From: Cavenderia fasciculata
Taxonomy: Eukaryota; Evosea; Eumycetozoa; Acytosteliales; Cavenderiaceae
Reading direction: 5' to 3'
NCBI RefSeq assembly: GCF_000203815.1
Contig: NW_004457718.1
Span: 124,001 to 188,000 of the forward strand
Length of the DNA stretch: 64,000 nt
This document shows, piece by piece, positions 25,301 to 37,127 of the stretch. The notes beneath the pieces are model-generated. The model was not told the DNA's origin and ran no database searches. It worked only from the letters and a program-made list of their open reading frames with translations. Made by a program: the position numbers and the translations under genes. Within the stretch, counting starts at the first letter, position 1. Each line of letters begins with the position of its first letter.

Positions 25301-26166
25301 AAACAATACCAATTGAAGCAAATCAAACTGCACCAACTACAAGATTTGAAATTGATGGTGTTGAATTTTTATTTGAATTATATTCAATTCAAGAATTGGA
25401 TGTTGACGGAGAGACTGTTATACACGAAGTGATTGTTGATAATTGGAATTCGACTATAACAACATCTACCAATACAACAACAGCCAATTATGTATTACTA
25501 TCAAATGAGACTACTGCACAAGTGGAAGCAGACATTTCATTCTCTGCCACTGCAAGACAAGCCACTTTTGGAGAAACCAATTTCACAATCAATCCAAACT
25601 CTATCAAAGTGTCGGTATCTATCAACAATTGGGAGTATTCAAGTAATATAGCAACACTACGAGTTTTATTTAAAACAGTATTGAGTAACAACCAAGCAGT
25701 TGGAGTATGTGGAGAACAACAATCAATCGATTCTTTGTCATACGACTTTTCAGGTAGTACTATACAATACCTAAGAGTTGCCAAACAAGGTATACAATTT
25801 ACAGGTAGATTCTTGGATTATGTCGTATCGGATGGTCGTACCACTTACTCCAAGACAGAATTGGTATCTTTGAAATCACTCAACGGTAGCAGCAGCGATC
25901 AATCAGTTGCTATGATTGGTATCAACTTTCCTCAATGTCAGTCATGTTTACTTGACCCCGACTTTACACCATTGATCATTGACAATAGTCGTATTACTGG
26001 GTGTCCAAGTGATTCCTCCAACACTTGGAAAATCATCGTCGGTGCTTGTGTTGGTGGAGTAGTCTTTATAGCATTGCTAGTAGCTATCATATTTTATTTA
26101 AAAGATAGTAATACTTTTAGATTAAGAATAAGAAATGCAAAAAGTATTATATTAAAGAAAATATAA
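22391..26166 (+). CDS. LRR-TIG-EGF-ComC supersandwich membrane protein, copy A
   Basis: Nine exons: 22391-22505, 22630-22756, 22825-22998, 23105-23461, 23534-23752, 23838-23903, 23993-24738, 24809-25228 and 25292-26166. They total 1,032 codons plus stop with all phases consistent. A signal peptide (MMKRYLLYLLLLIIAPLFFGG) is followed by a cap region with WIIKQYRLDVP, then degenerate leucine-rich repeats ending in a cysteine cap (PDCFWCY). Next are an IPT/TIG-like sandwich, an EGF-like domain at about 705-742 (CYGNGQCQDNGQCLC) and a ComC-type supersandwich domain (IQFTGRFLDYVVSDGR). A transmembrane helix lies at about 985-1010 (WKIIVGACVGGVVFIALL), with a short basic tail. It is probably a type I surface receptor or adhesion protein, by architecture. 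The next gene (copy B) follows head to tail. Confidence 0.88.
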
Positions 26167-26476
26167 AATATAAATAAATAAATAAATAGAAATACAAAAA
26201 AATAAATAAATTAATGGGTGAGACTATTCGGGTTTGATGAGGTTTTAATCGAAAATATCTAGATCCGTTCCGTATCTATTAACAACCCATGGATGATGAC
26301 ATGATCTCCAATTCATTGAATCTATATCGCTATCTAAGCTGTTTACCTACGTCCTAGGTAGGCGCTACTAGCCTAGTATTGTTATTAGTTAGATATCAGT
26401 CTATAATTCATTATAATAGTACAGTACAGTACAGATAGATAGATAGATACCTACACAGATAGAGAGAGAGAGAGAG
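26167..26476. other. Intergenic between copies A and B
   Basis: Holds short palindromic pieces (CCTAC...GTAGG near 26347-26363 and CTAGG...CCTAG near 26356-26378) and GATA/GA repeats just before the copy B start. No gene seen. Confidence 0.55.
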
Positions 26477-27564
26477 ATGAACCATTCTCTTTTGTTTATC
26501 ACAGTTAGTCTATTGTTGATAGTATTCAATACTAGTAGTAGTAGTGTAAAAGCAGGTGATCTACCAACAGATGAACGTATGTAGAATAATTGTCAAGATC
26601 AACCAAATCAGTCCTCACAACCAACTAACTAACTAACTTTTACCGTTGTTATCTTTTTTTTAAAGTAAATAGTGCAATGTAAGATTACAAAGAAATTAAG
26701 ATATAAAAGGAAAATGATGGTGTTTATATATATATTGACATTTGTTACTTATTTACTTTTTAGTTGGATTATAAGACAATATGGATTGTTTTCAGTACCT
26801 CAAAACCAAACACTATGTTCGTATGGTGTGTTTGGTTGTATGACTGATCCAGAAACAAACCTAAATCATATTCAATCAATGTATGTATATACATCTTAAT
26901 AATGCAACCTATTATTTACTAACTAACTAAACGTATGATCAAAGTAATATACCTCAATCTGCATATATGGGAGGTTCACCACCCTTTATAGAAAAGTTTG
27001 ACTTTCCAGAACTAAAATCAATTAATATTTTTGCTTCTATTCCATTGGGTGACATTAGTCTAAACTTTCTTTCTTTTATTAGAAATATGCCGAAACTTTT
27101 GTCTATAAAGTAAATATTAATATTGTTAATATATATTTGTTAATATTAACCTCTCCTCTCTCTCATTTCTCTCTTATTTATTTTAAAATTTAATAGAATT
27201 CAATGTCCAACAGTAAAATTTATACCAAATGATTTTCCAACTGGTTTACCTTTATTGAAATCGTTTGACTCTCTCGAAAGTCCTGTTACAATGGCTCCAA
27301 CCTTTTTTAATAATTCCAATTTAGAGATAATTAATATTGGATCATCGGTATTTGGATCTTTTAGAATAGATGAATCTCTAAATCTACCTCTACTCTACCA
27401 ATTAAAGTTCAATGTCAATTCAACGATAAGCCCTAGTGTTACTTTTACATCAAAGACTTTCCCAAAGTTACTCAATCTTATCATTCAGAGTGATACTACT
27501 AAAAAAATAACCGTTTTTATTAATACCTCTCCACCTCAATTATTAGATGTGTATGTATAAATTA

Positions 27565-27595
<31 letters not shown>

Positions 27596-30346
27596 ATATG
27601 TATATATTTATATTTATATATTTATATTTATACATTTCATTTTATTTAGAGCATTAATTAGAAAATCAAACGGTACTATCTCTCAACGTCAAGTAAATTT
27701 CGATTTAAGGGTGTTGAACCCTTTATCACTAGCTAGGGTGGCATTGGTAGGTGAAAGTTCAACAATTACACCATTCCCTTTGGATTCCTATAAAAATCTA
27801 GATTCATTGTCGATTTCATACTCAACATTAACAACCTATCCATTTACAATACCTTCCCCAAATTTATTGTCATTGTAATGTATTATTTAAAAAAAATCAA
27901 AGTTTAGGTTTACAATCAACTAATGTTTTTTTTACTCTCTCTCTCTCTAGACTATTGACCGAATCAATGTTTGCCTCTATTCCAAATGTTCGACTTCCTT
28001 CTTCACTGCTCTATTTGTATGTATCAACTATTATTATTATTTTTAAGATCAAATCTATTAAACTGTATATTTTTAAAATAGAAATTTTGCAGGTAACAAT
28101 CTAAATGGAGGTATACCTTGGGATTACTTTGAAAACATTAATTCTCCTTCAATGTAAGAGTTTTTGTTGGTGAACATACTATAGAGTGTTTCTATCGAAT
28201 ATTATATTTACATTTACCATATTTGTTTTTTTAGTAACATTGAAAATAATCCCTATGTAATTGGATCAGTTTCAGAAGATGTATGTCATTCTAAATTGAA
28301 TATCAAGGGAACAAATCTTACAAGTGCTCCAAATTGCCTGTGGTGCTATTTTGATGAAGGTGTTCTCTTGACCAATCTGAACCCACCATCCACAATGGTT
28401 TGCTCTCCATCGGTTGATAATGCCGAGGTGTTTACAATATTCGGCAGTGCCATCATAACAGGTTCGCTTCTTGGGTATGGTAATCCTTCACAACCACTTT
28501 ATACACTCAATGCAATCATACCCAACAAGATGTTAAAGATTCAAATGAAACCTCCATTTTCAAACTACTATACCAAAACAAATATGGCTATTCTCACATC
28601 CAACATGTATTCATACTCTGTGCCATTGGCCATCCTTGAGGTTGGATTCAACGCCACTACCATCGATGCAGTGCAAGTGGCTCATTCCGTCATTTTTTCA
28701 TTCGCATTTTCAGCAATCAATCCCACCATTGAATATTCTGCCGATATTGGTCCCACAGTGATCTGTCAAAATCCACAAATCGACTCAGTCACAGGTTTAT
28801 TAACTTGCTCTACTCGAGGTGCCCTACCCACAGGATCATATAATATATCCATTTTCAATGAATTCTATTCATCTTCTATCATTTATCAATATAATCAAAG
28901 TATGTTAAAATATAAAAAAATAATTAATAATAATAATAATATTAATTAATTATATTTACCTATTTATTTTAATTTTAGAGTACCCAGTTGTAAATTCAGC
29001 AGAAATTAACGATTTTAATAGTACAAAAAAGGTTATTAGTTTATTTGGAAATTTTGGTTCTCAAGTCGATGTTACTATCATCTTTAACAACACTGTACCA
29101 TGTATTCCTAATCACCTTTTCATGTCAAATATAAATTGTACAATTGATGCCTCTAGCTTGGGGTATGGGTCTGCATCTATTTTTGTTTCTTCTGACGGAG
29201 CAAACTTTACACGTTCCAATATGTTCTATGTTCAACCTCCACCATCTTCAAACAACGGCTCGACAACAACTAGTTCCACCTCTGGAGGAAACTCACCTAC
29301 TCCAAAAGAAAAATGTCAACAAACAACACATAATTGTTATGGTAATGGTCAATGTCAAGACGATGGTTCATGTCTATGTAATACAGGTTATAATCAATTT
29401 GATAATTGTTTAACAAAACGTATGTAGTGAAATTTAAAATACAAAATACTATTTTATAATTATTAATATTTACAATTTTATTTAATTTTTAGCTATAAAT
29501 AATACAGTACCAATTGAATTTAATACAACTGCACCAGTAACAAGATTTGAAATTGATAATATTGAATTTATGTTTGAAATGTATTCAGTCCAGGAATTAA
29601 CATTTGATGCAGTCTCTCAGGAAGTTTTAACAGAGAGTTGGAATTCAAACATTACAAAACAAGGGGATCTGACTGTTGCCAACTACACTTTAATCAGTAA
29701 TGATACAAGTGCAAATATAACAGCCACCATTTCCTTTTCATCACAACAAAGAATTATATCTTTTGGTGGTAAAAATCTAACCATTCCACCAAACGCTATC
29801 AAGGTGGCAGTTTCCATTAACAATTGGCAATTCCAAAGCAATATTGGTACTCTTCGTGTTATCTTTAAAACAATTGTCAACAATCAACAAGGAATCAGCG
29901 TTGGTTGTGATGAGCAAGAAAATGTAGATCTATTTGCCTACGATTTCTCAGGCAATACCATTCAATACTTAAGAGTTTTAAAGGAAGGTATTCAGTTTAC
30001 AGGAAGATTCTTGGATTATGTTGTATCAGACGGTAGATCAACCTATTCTACCACAGAACTAGTATCATTTCAACCAAGAAACAACAGTGCAGATGAATCA
30101 ATTGCCATGATTGGTATCAATATGCCTCAATGCCAGTCATGTTTGCTTGACCCAGACTTTACACCATTGATCGTCGATACAAGTCGCGCGGTTGGGTGCC
30201 AAGACGTTGATTCAAATGTATGGAAATTGGCAGTTGGTATCAGTGTTGGAGGTGTTGCATTTATAGCTTTGGTAGTCGGGATATCTATTTATCTGAAACG
30301 TCATACCAAATTAAGATATACAATATTTAAAATGTCTAGATTATAA
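26477..30346 (+). CDS. LRR-TIG-EGF-ComC supersandwich membrane protein, copy B
   Basis: Eleven exons: 26477-26576, 26666-26678, 26764-26880, 26945-27109, 27197-27550, 27650-27874, 27951-28016, 28082-28153, 28235-28899, 28979-29419 and 29493-30346. They total 1,023 codons plus stop. Exon 2 is only 13 nt, yet is needed to restore the paralogue motif WIIRQYGL in frame. The domain order matches copy A: signal peptide (MNHSLLFITVSLLLIV), cap with PQNQTLC, LRRs, cysteine cap (PNCLWCY), TIG, EGF (CYGNGQCQDDGSCLC), supersandwich (IQFTGRFLDYVVSDGR), transmembrane helix (VWKLAVGISVGGVAFIALVV) and basic tail. The C-terminal half is much closer to copy A than the LRR half is. Copy B is convergent with copy C; only 41 bp separate their stops. 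Confidence 0.87.
26666..26678 (+). other. 13-nt microexon of copy B
   Basis: Bounded by AAAG on the left and GTAAGA on the right. It joins phase 1 to phase 2 and encodes part of LNSAI. Copy A encodes the same residues inside one uninterrupted 127-nt exon. Confidence 0.75.
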
Positions 30347-30387
30347 TAAATAAAAAGAAAAATATATTTTATTTATTATATTTATTT

Positions 30388-31759
30388 TTATCTCTTTTTC
30401 ATTGTAATACGATTTGAGTTTCTAAATCTCATTCTAAATAGATTAGAGTCTTTTAAATAAATTACAGCACCAACAACCAATGCTATAAAGACTGCACCAC
30501 CAACACAAGCACCAACTATGATTTTCCAAGTGTTGGAGTTGCTTTGATTAGAGCATTCGTCGGCTTGATTGTTATCAATGATCAATGGTGTGAAATCAGG
30601 GTCCAGTATACACGACTGGCATTGTGGCATACCCACTCCAATCAGTGCAATCGATTCATCTGGATTAGAGGTTGATTTGTTGAGTGAGACGAGTTGGGTT
30701 CTTGAATAAGTTGAACGGCCATCTGATAATACATAGTCTACGAATCTACCAGTAAACTGTATACCATTTTTAACAACCCTAAGGTATTTAATGGTATTAG
30801 AATATGAATCGTATGAAAAAGAATCAATTGATTGCTTTTCCTCACAACCAACATCAAAATCTTGTTGGTTGTTGACCCATGTTTTAAAGATTACTCGAAG
30901 TGTAGCAATGTTGTTGTTAAACTTCCAGTTTGCAACTCCAACAGTTACCTTTATCGAATTGGGATCGATCGATATGTTTTGGTTGCCAAATGCTACTGTA
31001 CGTGGTTGTGACGAGAATGAAACCGTTGCAGTAACATTTGCCAAAGTATCATTACTCGATAATGTATAATTGGCAACAGTCAAATCACCAATGGTTGTAA
31101 TATTAGAATCCCACTTGTCAGTCATCACTTGTTTGATGACAGTCTCACCATCAACATCCAATTCTTGAATAGAATACATTTCAAATCTAAACTCTACACC
31201 ATCAATATTAAATCTTGTAACTGGTGCAGTTTGATTTGCTTCAATTGGTATTGTTGTATTTAAATCTAAAAAATTAAATAAAATAAATAAAATAATTAAT
31301 AATGAGCGATAATTTTAAAATTGTGTCGACTTACATTTAGTTAAACAATTATCCAATTGACTGTAGCCTTGATTACATAAACATTGTCCATTGTCTTGAC
31401 ATTGACCGTTACCATAACAACTATGAGTTTGTTGTTGACATTGTTCTTTTAATGATGTTCCATTGTTTGTATTGTTTGGAGTGGGTGGTGGTGGAAAGTA
31501 TATCATATTTGGTCTTGTAAAGTTCAAGCCATCGACTGAAACCAATACCGATGCTAATCCAAAATTATTATTAATTGAAGGTATGTTACATGTAATTAAA
31601 GTTGGCGTTGCATTTAATAATGCACATTCGGTGCTATTGATTGTTACAGAGAGATTCGATAATGCAGTTCCAAAATCTCCATACAATTCAATTTCAACAG
31701 ATTTATTTTGTTGTACCACAAATGACGCAGATGAAACCGTTGGATAATTTGGTTCTATT

Positions 31760-31800
<41 letters not shown>

Positions 31801-34075
31801 ATTTCCTAATTAATTTAAATATTTACCAGGAGTAAAACGAAGGATTCTTGCAGCATTGGTAAACTCATTAGAGACACTAATTTCCAATGGACTGGGGCCA
31901 ATGATACCGGTCAAGATACATGATACAACAGCATTACTACTGTAAAATTCAAAAATACATGGAATGGTCGTGTTGACCTTGATGGTGTGTTGGATATTGG
32001 GATTATAAACTTTAAATGGGATGTATAGTCTAATATTGTTATTACCAATCTCCATACGACGATATGAATCTGAAAGTTGTATACCGACTTCGGTAAAAGT
32101 GATAGTGTTTTCATAGTAGGGATAGGCATCTGACAATGTGAAAGTGAATGGAGTTGGAGTATAGAAATCACTGAATGGTCGGTTTAAAACAGAAAGTCGG
32201 AGTTTACTGTTTGGAATGATTGCTGCTATTTGAACTTTTGAATCAGTTCTTCCATAACCAATGTTGGTGCCCAACAATAAAGTCGACCCAAGAATGAGAT
32301 TGGCAGTTGTATTTCCATTATTCAAATAAATGCTACAATGAAAATCCTGTGGTGGTGTAATTGATGAAGTAAAAGCACTTACATCTTGTACAAAACACCA
32401 AAAACAATCTAAAAAATAATTAAATAATTAATTAATTAATAAATAATAATTAAAAAATAATACACTTTACATACCAGGAATTTGAGTATTTATAAAACCG
32501 GTAGACTTGATAAAGAGTCTAGCTTTGCACATACTACTGGGGATAACTCCAGATAGATTTTGATTAGATGATAAATCAATATATGGACTATCAACATTAT
32601 CCCAAATGTTCCATGGTATTGTTTGTAATTGATTCCCTGAAAATGAAACGCTACCCAATTGTGGTGGAAATGTAATATTTGAAATACTTGAAAGATTATT
32701 TCCTACAATATACCTTTTTAATGATGATGATGATGAATTTGGTCAGTATAATAATTTAATAATGAAAATGAAGAATGAGATACATCTTTAACATACATGG
32801 TATTTAACTTTTCAGGGTAGGTTGTGTTGTATGGAATTTCAGTAACATTGGCATTCAACAAATTTAAAAGAGCAATTTGGGTAAATGACAAAAAAGGTGG
32901 TGAGATGGTTGACAAATAACCAGAAAAGGTAAACACTTGAACAGAGAGAGGATTTGCTACAGTTAGAGCAAATCTCGTTGTTGATGATAGATATGGTTTT
33001 AATTCACTAAAAAGAGAGAGAGAGAGATATTAATTAATTAGTTTTTGCCAATTGATCAATATTCATAATCTATAACATGCATACATGACTTGTACATTGG
33101 CTTGAATATCTACAGTAATCTGGGTAGAAGAGTATGACTCGATATAGACTGATTTGAGAGATGGACATGAACTGATAGTGAATACTATGGTTTGTGGTTG
33201 GGTAGCATTGATGGCAATCGAAAATGATTTGAGAAAAGGTAGACTGAGTATAGATGGTACATTGGTTAACGGATACCACATCTCTATGCTTGTGACACTA
33301 GAACCGTCAAAAAAGTTATTCGTGATTGTAATTGGTGAGTATCCAGATGAGAACTTTGTAAGATTGGGTATATCAGATGGAAAATCAATTGGTATCTCTG
33401 TTAATGCTGCATCATTTACACTACAAGAATAATTAGGTTAGATTATATTATGATAATAATAATGATGATGATGGATGATTGTTAATACATACGAAATGGT
33501 AGATAGAGATGGAAGATTCTTTAACTTTGAAAGAATATTGTTAGATGTTTTGTTTAGATCCATGTTTGTTCGTATTGATATGGATTGTAGTTTTGGAAAG
33601 TACAAGGAATCTAATAATGGATCGGGATCACCATTATCAATCGGTGATGATACATCAATGACACTATATATCAATGAAATAAATGTATTTGTTAGGAATT
33701 GTTGTTTCTTTTTTGTGGTGGTGCTGGATTGCAACAAACGTTCATACTTACATGTTGATTACATGAGCAACAGAATTAGGAGGATCATCAGCACATTTAA
33801 AGGTAGGATAGGAATTACTACATAATGTTTGATCTTTTGGGACTGGTACACCATAGTTTTTGATCAACCAAACTGCGCTTGCAACTATAGTTATAGTATT
33901 GTATGATAATAAATCAACATCGTTGATTAGTTTGTGCACACGTACACGTGATAGAGTGATTGATGCATTCTGATAAGTTTTACTTACGCTCATCTGCAGG
34001 TAAATCAAAAGAGATGGTGCTTGTTGTGAATAACAACAACAACACAATCAAACAATAATAGTATTGTCTTTTCAT
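30388..34075 (-). CDS. LRR-TIG-EGF-ComC supersandwich membrane protein, copy C
   Basis: Nine minus-strand exons: 34075-33988, 33884-33752, 33663-33493, 33420-33085, 33006-32797, 32713-32475, 32408-31827, 31754-31335 and 31265-30388. They total 1,018 codons plus stop. It has a signal peptide (MKRQYYYCLIVLLLLFTTS), a cap with PVPKDQTLC, LRRs, a cysteine cap (DCFWCF), TIG, EGF (CYGNGQCQDNGQCLC), supersandwich (IQFTGRFVDYVLSDGR), a transmembrane helix (WKIIVGACVGGAVFIALVVG) and a basic tail. The intron at 32409-32474, just before the cysteine cap, is absent from A and B, and this copy lacks one LRR-region intron they have. It is inverted relative to A and B, with a 25-bp palindrome just upstream of its start. 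Confidence 0.87.
31763..31801. repeat. (AAAT)n repeat in an intron of copy C
   Basis: Tandem tetranucleotide of about nine units inside the intron between exons 7 and 8. Confidence 0.85.
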
Positions 34076-34729
34076 TATTTGTATGTGTATGTTTGTAAAG
34101 TAAGTAGGTATTATGATATTGACACAAAGATGGTGACCATCTTTGTGGCTTGACACTTTCTCTCAAGCTTGCGACAAAAAAGAAGATATCTTACTTTGCG
34201 ATAATATCTCGTTTCTCATCTTTACTAAAAAGGAAACACCTTCGTTCCTTTTATGGTGTATGCGAACACATGCTTTAGATGATTGTACCACAACAACAAC
34301 AACAACAACAACAGCATCATGTTTTTGACTATTCTCTGTTCTCTATTATTGCCGTTCGGTTCGTGGTTGTACCATCGTCTGTGCGACCTGATGACGATCT
34401 TGCATTTTAGGTACCTCCATCACCGATTATCTATCCTACTGAATATCAATCGACTATTCTTCTTCTTCTTTAAAGTAAGGGTTAAAAAGTACACCTCCCT
34501 TGCTTGATCATAGTTATAATTACAATGAACTTTGAAAGATCGATCCATTTTCTATCTTCAAAAATTAAAAAAATTAAAAAAAAAAAAAAAAAAAGGAAAT
34601 CATCCTTTTTATTTATTTATTATTATTTTTTTTGATATTAGTATCAGTATACTAATACTATTAATACTATACTAATTTGATCTATACTAAATTGAAAGTA
34701 CAACATAATTCATCTTAATTTTTTATCAC
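34076..34729. other. Intergenic; copy C promoter region
   Basis: Contains the palindrome at 34123-34147, a CAA run near 34290-34313, and a long A run near 34575-34595. Short open frames here are low-complexity and unconvincing. Confidence 0.55.
34123..34147. promoter_or_regulatory. 25-bp near-perfect palindrome upstream of copy C
   Basis: Two 12-base arms, CACAAAGATGGT and ACCATCTTTGTG, are exact reverse complements around one central base. They lie 48 bp upstream of the copy C start codon. It could be a dimeric transcription-factor site; the function is inferred. Confidence 0.45.
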
Positions 34730-36967
34730 TCAATTACAAATATTACAAATACATTTTAATTTTCTTAATCGTTTTGTTTTTCTAGTTGGTTTTGGTATGA
34801 GGAGGTTGTGTTGCTTTTTAATGTCAAAGATCATTTCATACATTTTGTGATACGAGTTGGAGTTGATTATTTTATCGGTCAATGTGAAAACCTGATTGTT
34901 TTCAATAAGGTAGAACATAAATTCACTTGTCTTTGGAGATTCACTGATCATTCTGTATAAACTTGACCATTTCAATTCTTTGAAAAGGTTTGGAACCTCT
35001 TTACAAAGATGGTAAAATATATCTTTTGATCTATGTTCTATCACCCTGGAAATGATTTTAGTGAATTTTATGCATGTGTACACTGAAGGAAATATCTCTT
35101 GCAATCTTTTCAAAGGATTTAGTTGGTCGTTTTGTAAAATATAGTAGATCCAGGGAATGTAACAATTTGAATTATCACATTTTTCCAAAAAGCTGGTTGC
35201 CAATGACTTGAAGATGGTGCTGCTGACCAGTTGATCGATGCCTCGCAAATAATTCTTGGATGGTGGAAAGAGGTAGTTGGTGACAAAAAAATTATTATCT
35301 CGAGTGTAACCAAAGTATTCCCCAAAAACGATGATATCCTTGAATTGGGTGGACTGTGAAATATTGACCAACACGACAAACTTTTCCAATGATTCATGGA
35401 ATGCGTTAAAGAGTAGTGGCTTTTTCAAGTCGATTGCATATTTTGGGTACATGTCAAACAACTCTAAAATGACTTGTTGATCCCTTGCATTGGTACTGAT
35501 GACGGCTTTGGTTATCAATTCATCTTGTATGATCTTGTCAAATGAATCGATATTGTCTTTGAGAATTTGTAATTGTTCTTTGGTATTAAAGCCATAATCT
35601 CCTTTGACACCAAAATAAGTCCAAAATACCTTAAATTCGTCGTGTGAGCCAACCAAACCCAAAATTCTTTTGAGTTGTGGCAACTCTGTTAAATTGCACC
35701 AACTAGTCTTGTGGAGGTGGGGTATATAAGAAGATATGATATCATTCTTTAATTTCGGGTATTTTATCAATAATGCCTCCATCGTTGATGGTATTATATT
35801 AAACCACATAGATCTAAACAACAATTTACAATCCAGTCCATTCTCGTCCAATGCTTCCAAAACAATCTCCACCTCCCAATCTTGGTTGACCGAGATTCTT
35901 AGATACTCCTCCTCCGACGACGACGACAAATTTGACGTTTCTATTTGTTGCAACAATAACTTGTCAACGTAGTGACGATACATGTACTTTGATCTTTTGG
36001 CCCTCCCAAGAGTCAGTCTTTGAGCCATTTGGGGATAGTCTAGGTAGAACTGTTTCACTTGTTGCACCGATGACGCATGCACTATGATATGATCAAAGTA
36101 AGTCGGTATAAAATAGTCTAGTACCGATGCTATGTTCCATTGAACGACTTGTTGCCACACCTCTGCGTTACTGTTGATCCCGTAACATTCTCCAACAGAG
36201 AACCCGTGGATGCAAAGTAATAGTTGCATAATTGTTATGATCTTGTGGTTGTCGTTTTGCAAATGTGGTCCAAGAATACCAATAGCCTTTGTCTTTAATT
36301 TCTTTACTTGTTCAATATCATCCTGCAGTTCTAGCAGAGCAATAACAACTTGTTTGATTCTCTCCGCTCTATTGCCACCATTCCACAACAGTTTTGATAA
36401 AGGGAGATCTTGATCTGGGTACTTTTTGAAATAGGTACGAATAATATCCACGTTGAGACACATCAACACAGCAGATTGACCAACACGTTTGTAAAACTCA
36501 TGAGTTGTTTGTTGAGAATGTTTATATAAATACAAAGTTGCATTATTATCATCACTTTTAATATTAAAAGAAGAAGAGGATGAGGAGGAGGAGGAGGAGG
36601 ATGAATCATCATCATTATTATTGTTATTATTAACATTGTATATAATTTGTTGTGTTTTTTTGTCAGTGAATACAATCTTGAGGATATCAATATCATTTTC
36701 GTCTAGTATATTTGCAAGTAATACCTGATCCAAATCGATGTTATTGGGAGTGTATTTGTATGCATATCTTAAAATGTTAAGTTTGTTTTGTCTTTTGTTA
36801 TTGTCTTGTTCGGAAACAGCATTAGAACACATCACAATGAAAGATCCATTACTAAACCGAGCTAGTTCTTGTTGCTTGGCACATAAAGTATAACTGAATA
36901 TATGTTTTAATAGATATCTATTTCTAAATACTGATATGATACTACTAGTATCATTATTATTATTCAT
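34730..36967 (-). CDS. Large single-exon dictyostelid protein of unknown function (ankyrin/F-box-like paralogue family type)
   Basis: A 745-residue intronless protein. It begins with Asn repeats and the segment IISVFRNRYLLKHIFSYTL, an F-box-like opening I associate with a large lineage-expanded dictyostelid family often annotated as ankyrin-repeat proteins. The body is alpha-helical with repeated Leu/Ile-rich stretches about 35-40 residues apart but no clean ankyrin consensus. A long Ser run with Asn and Asp flanks lies at about residues 115-135. The C-terminus is basic with CICNICN. No catalytic motif is visible. Family assignment rests on overall style and the N-terminal segment, so it is tentative; that it is a real gene is secure. 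Confidence 0.75.
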   Translation of the reverse strand: MNNNNDTSSIISVFRNRYLLKHIFSYTLCAKQQELARFSNGSFIVMCSNAVSEQDNNKRQNKLNILRYAYKYTPNNIDLDQVLLANILDENDIDILKIVFTDKKTQQIIYNVNNNNNNDDDSSSSSSSSSSSSFNIKSDDNNATLYLYKHSQQTTHEFYKRVGQSAVLMCLNVDIIRTYFKKYPDQDLPLSKLLWNGGNRAERIKQVVIALLELQDDIEQVKKLKTKAIGILGPHLQNDNHKIITIMQLLLCIHGFSVGECYGINSNAEVWQQVVQWNIASVLDYFIPTYFDHIIVHASSVQQVKQFYLDYPQMAQRLTLGRAKRSKYMYRHYVDKLLLQQIETSNLSSSSEEEYLRISVNQDWEVEIVLEALDENGLDCKLLFRSMWFNIIPSTMEALLIKYPKLKNDIISSYIPHLHKTSWCNLTELPQLKRILGLVGSHDEFKVFWTYFGVKGDYGFNTKEQLQILKDNIDSFDKIIQDELITKAVISTNARDQQVILELFDMYPKYAIDLKKPLLFNAFHESLEKFVVLVNISQSTQFKDIIVFGEYFGYTRDNNFFVTNYLFPPSKNYLRGIDQLVSSTIFKSLATSFLEKCDNSNCYIPWIYYILQNDQLNPLKRLQEIFPSVYTCIKFTKIISRVIEHRSKDIFYHLCKEVPNLFKELKWSSLYRMISESPKTSEFMFYLIENNQVFTLTDKIINSNSYHKMYEMIFDIKKQHNLLIPKPTRKTKRLRKLKCICNICN

Positions 36968-37127
36968 TATTTTCGAAAAAAGAGAATACTAAATTTTAAT
37001 TTATATTGACCTTTTTAAACTTTCAAGTAACTTGAAGAATAACATTTTGAGCTAAGGAATTTCAAGATTGTTGTTGGTGTTTTTTTTATTTATCGACACT
37101 TGGAAGTTTGAGGATTTACCCACAAAT

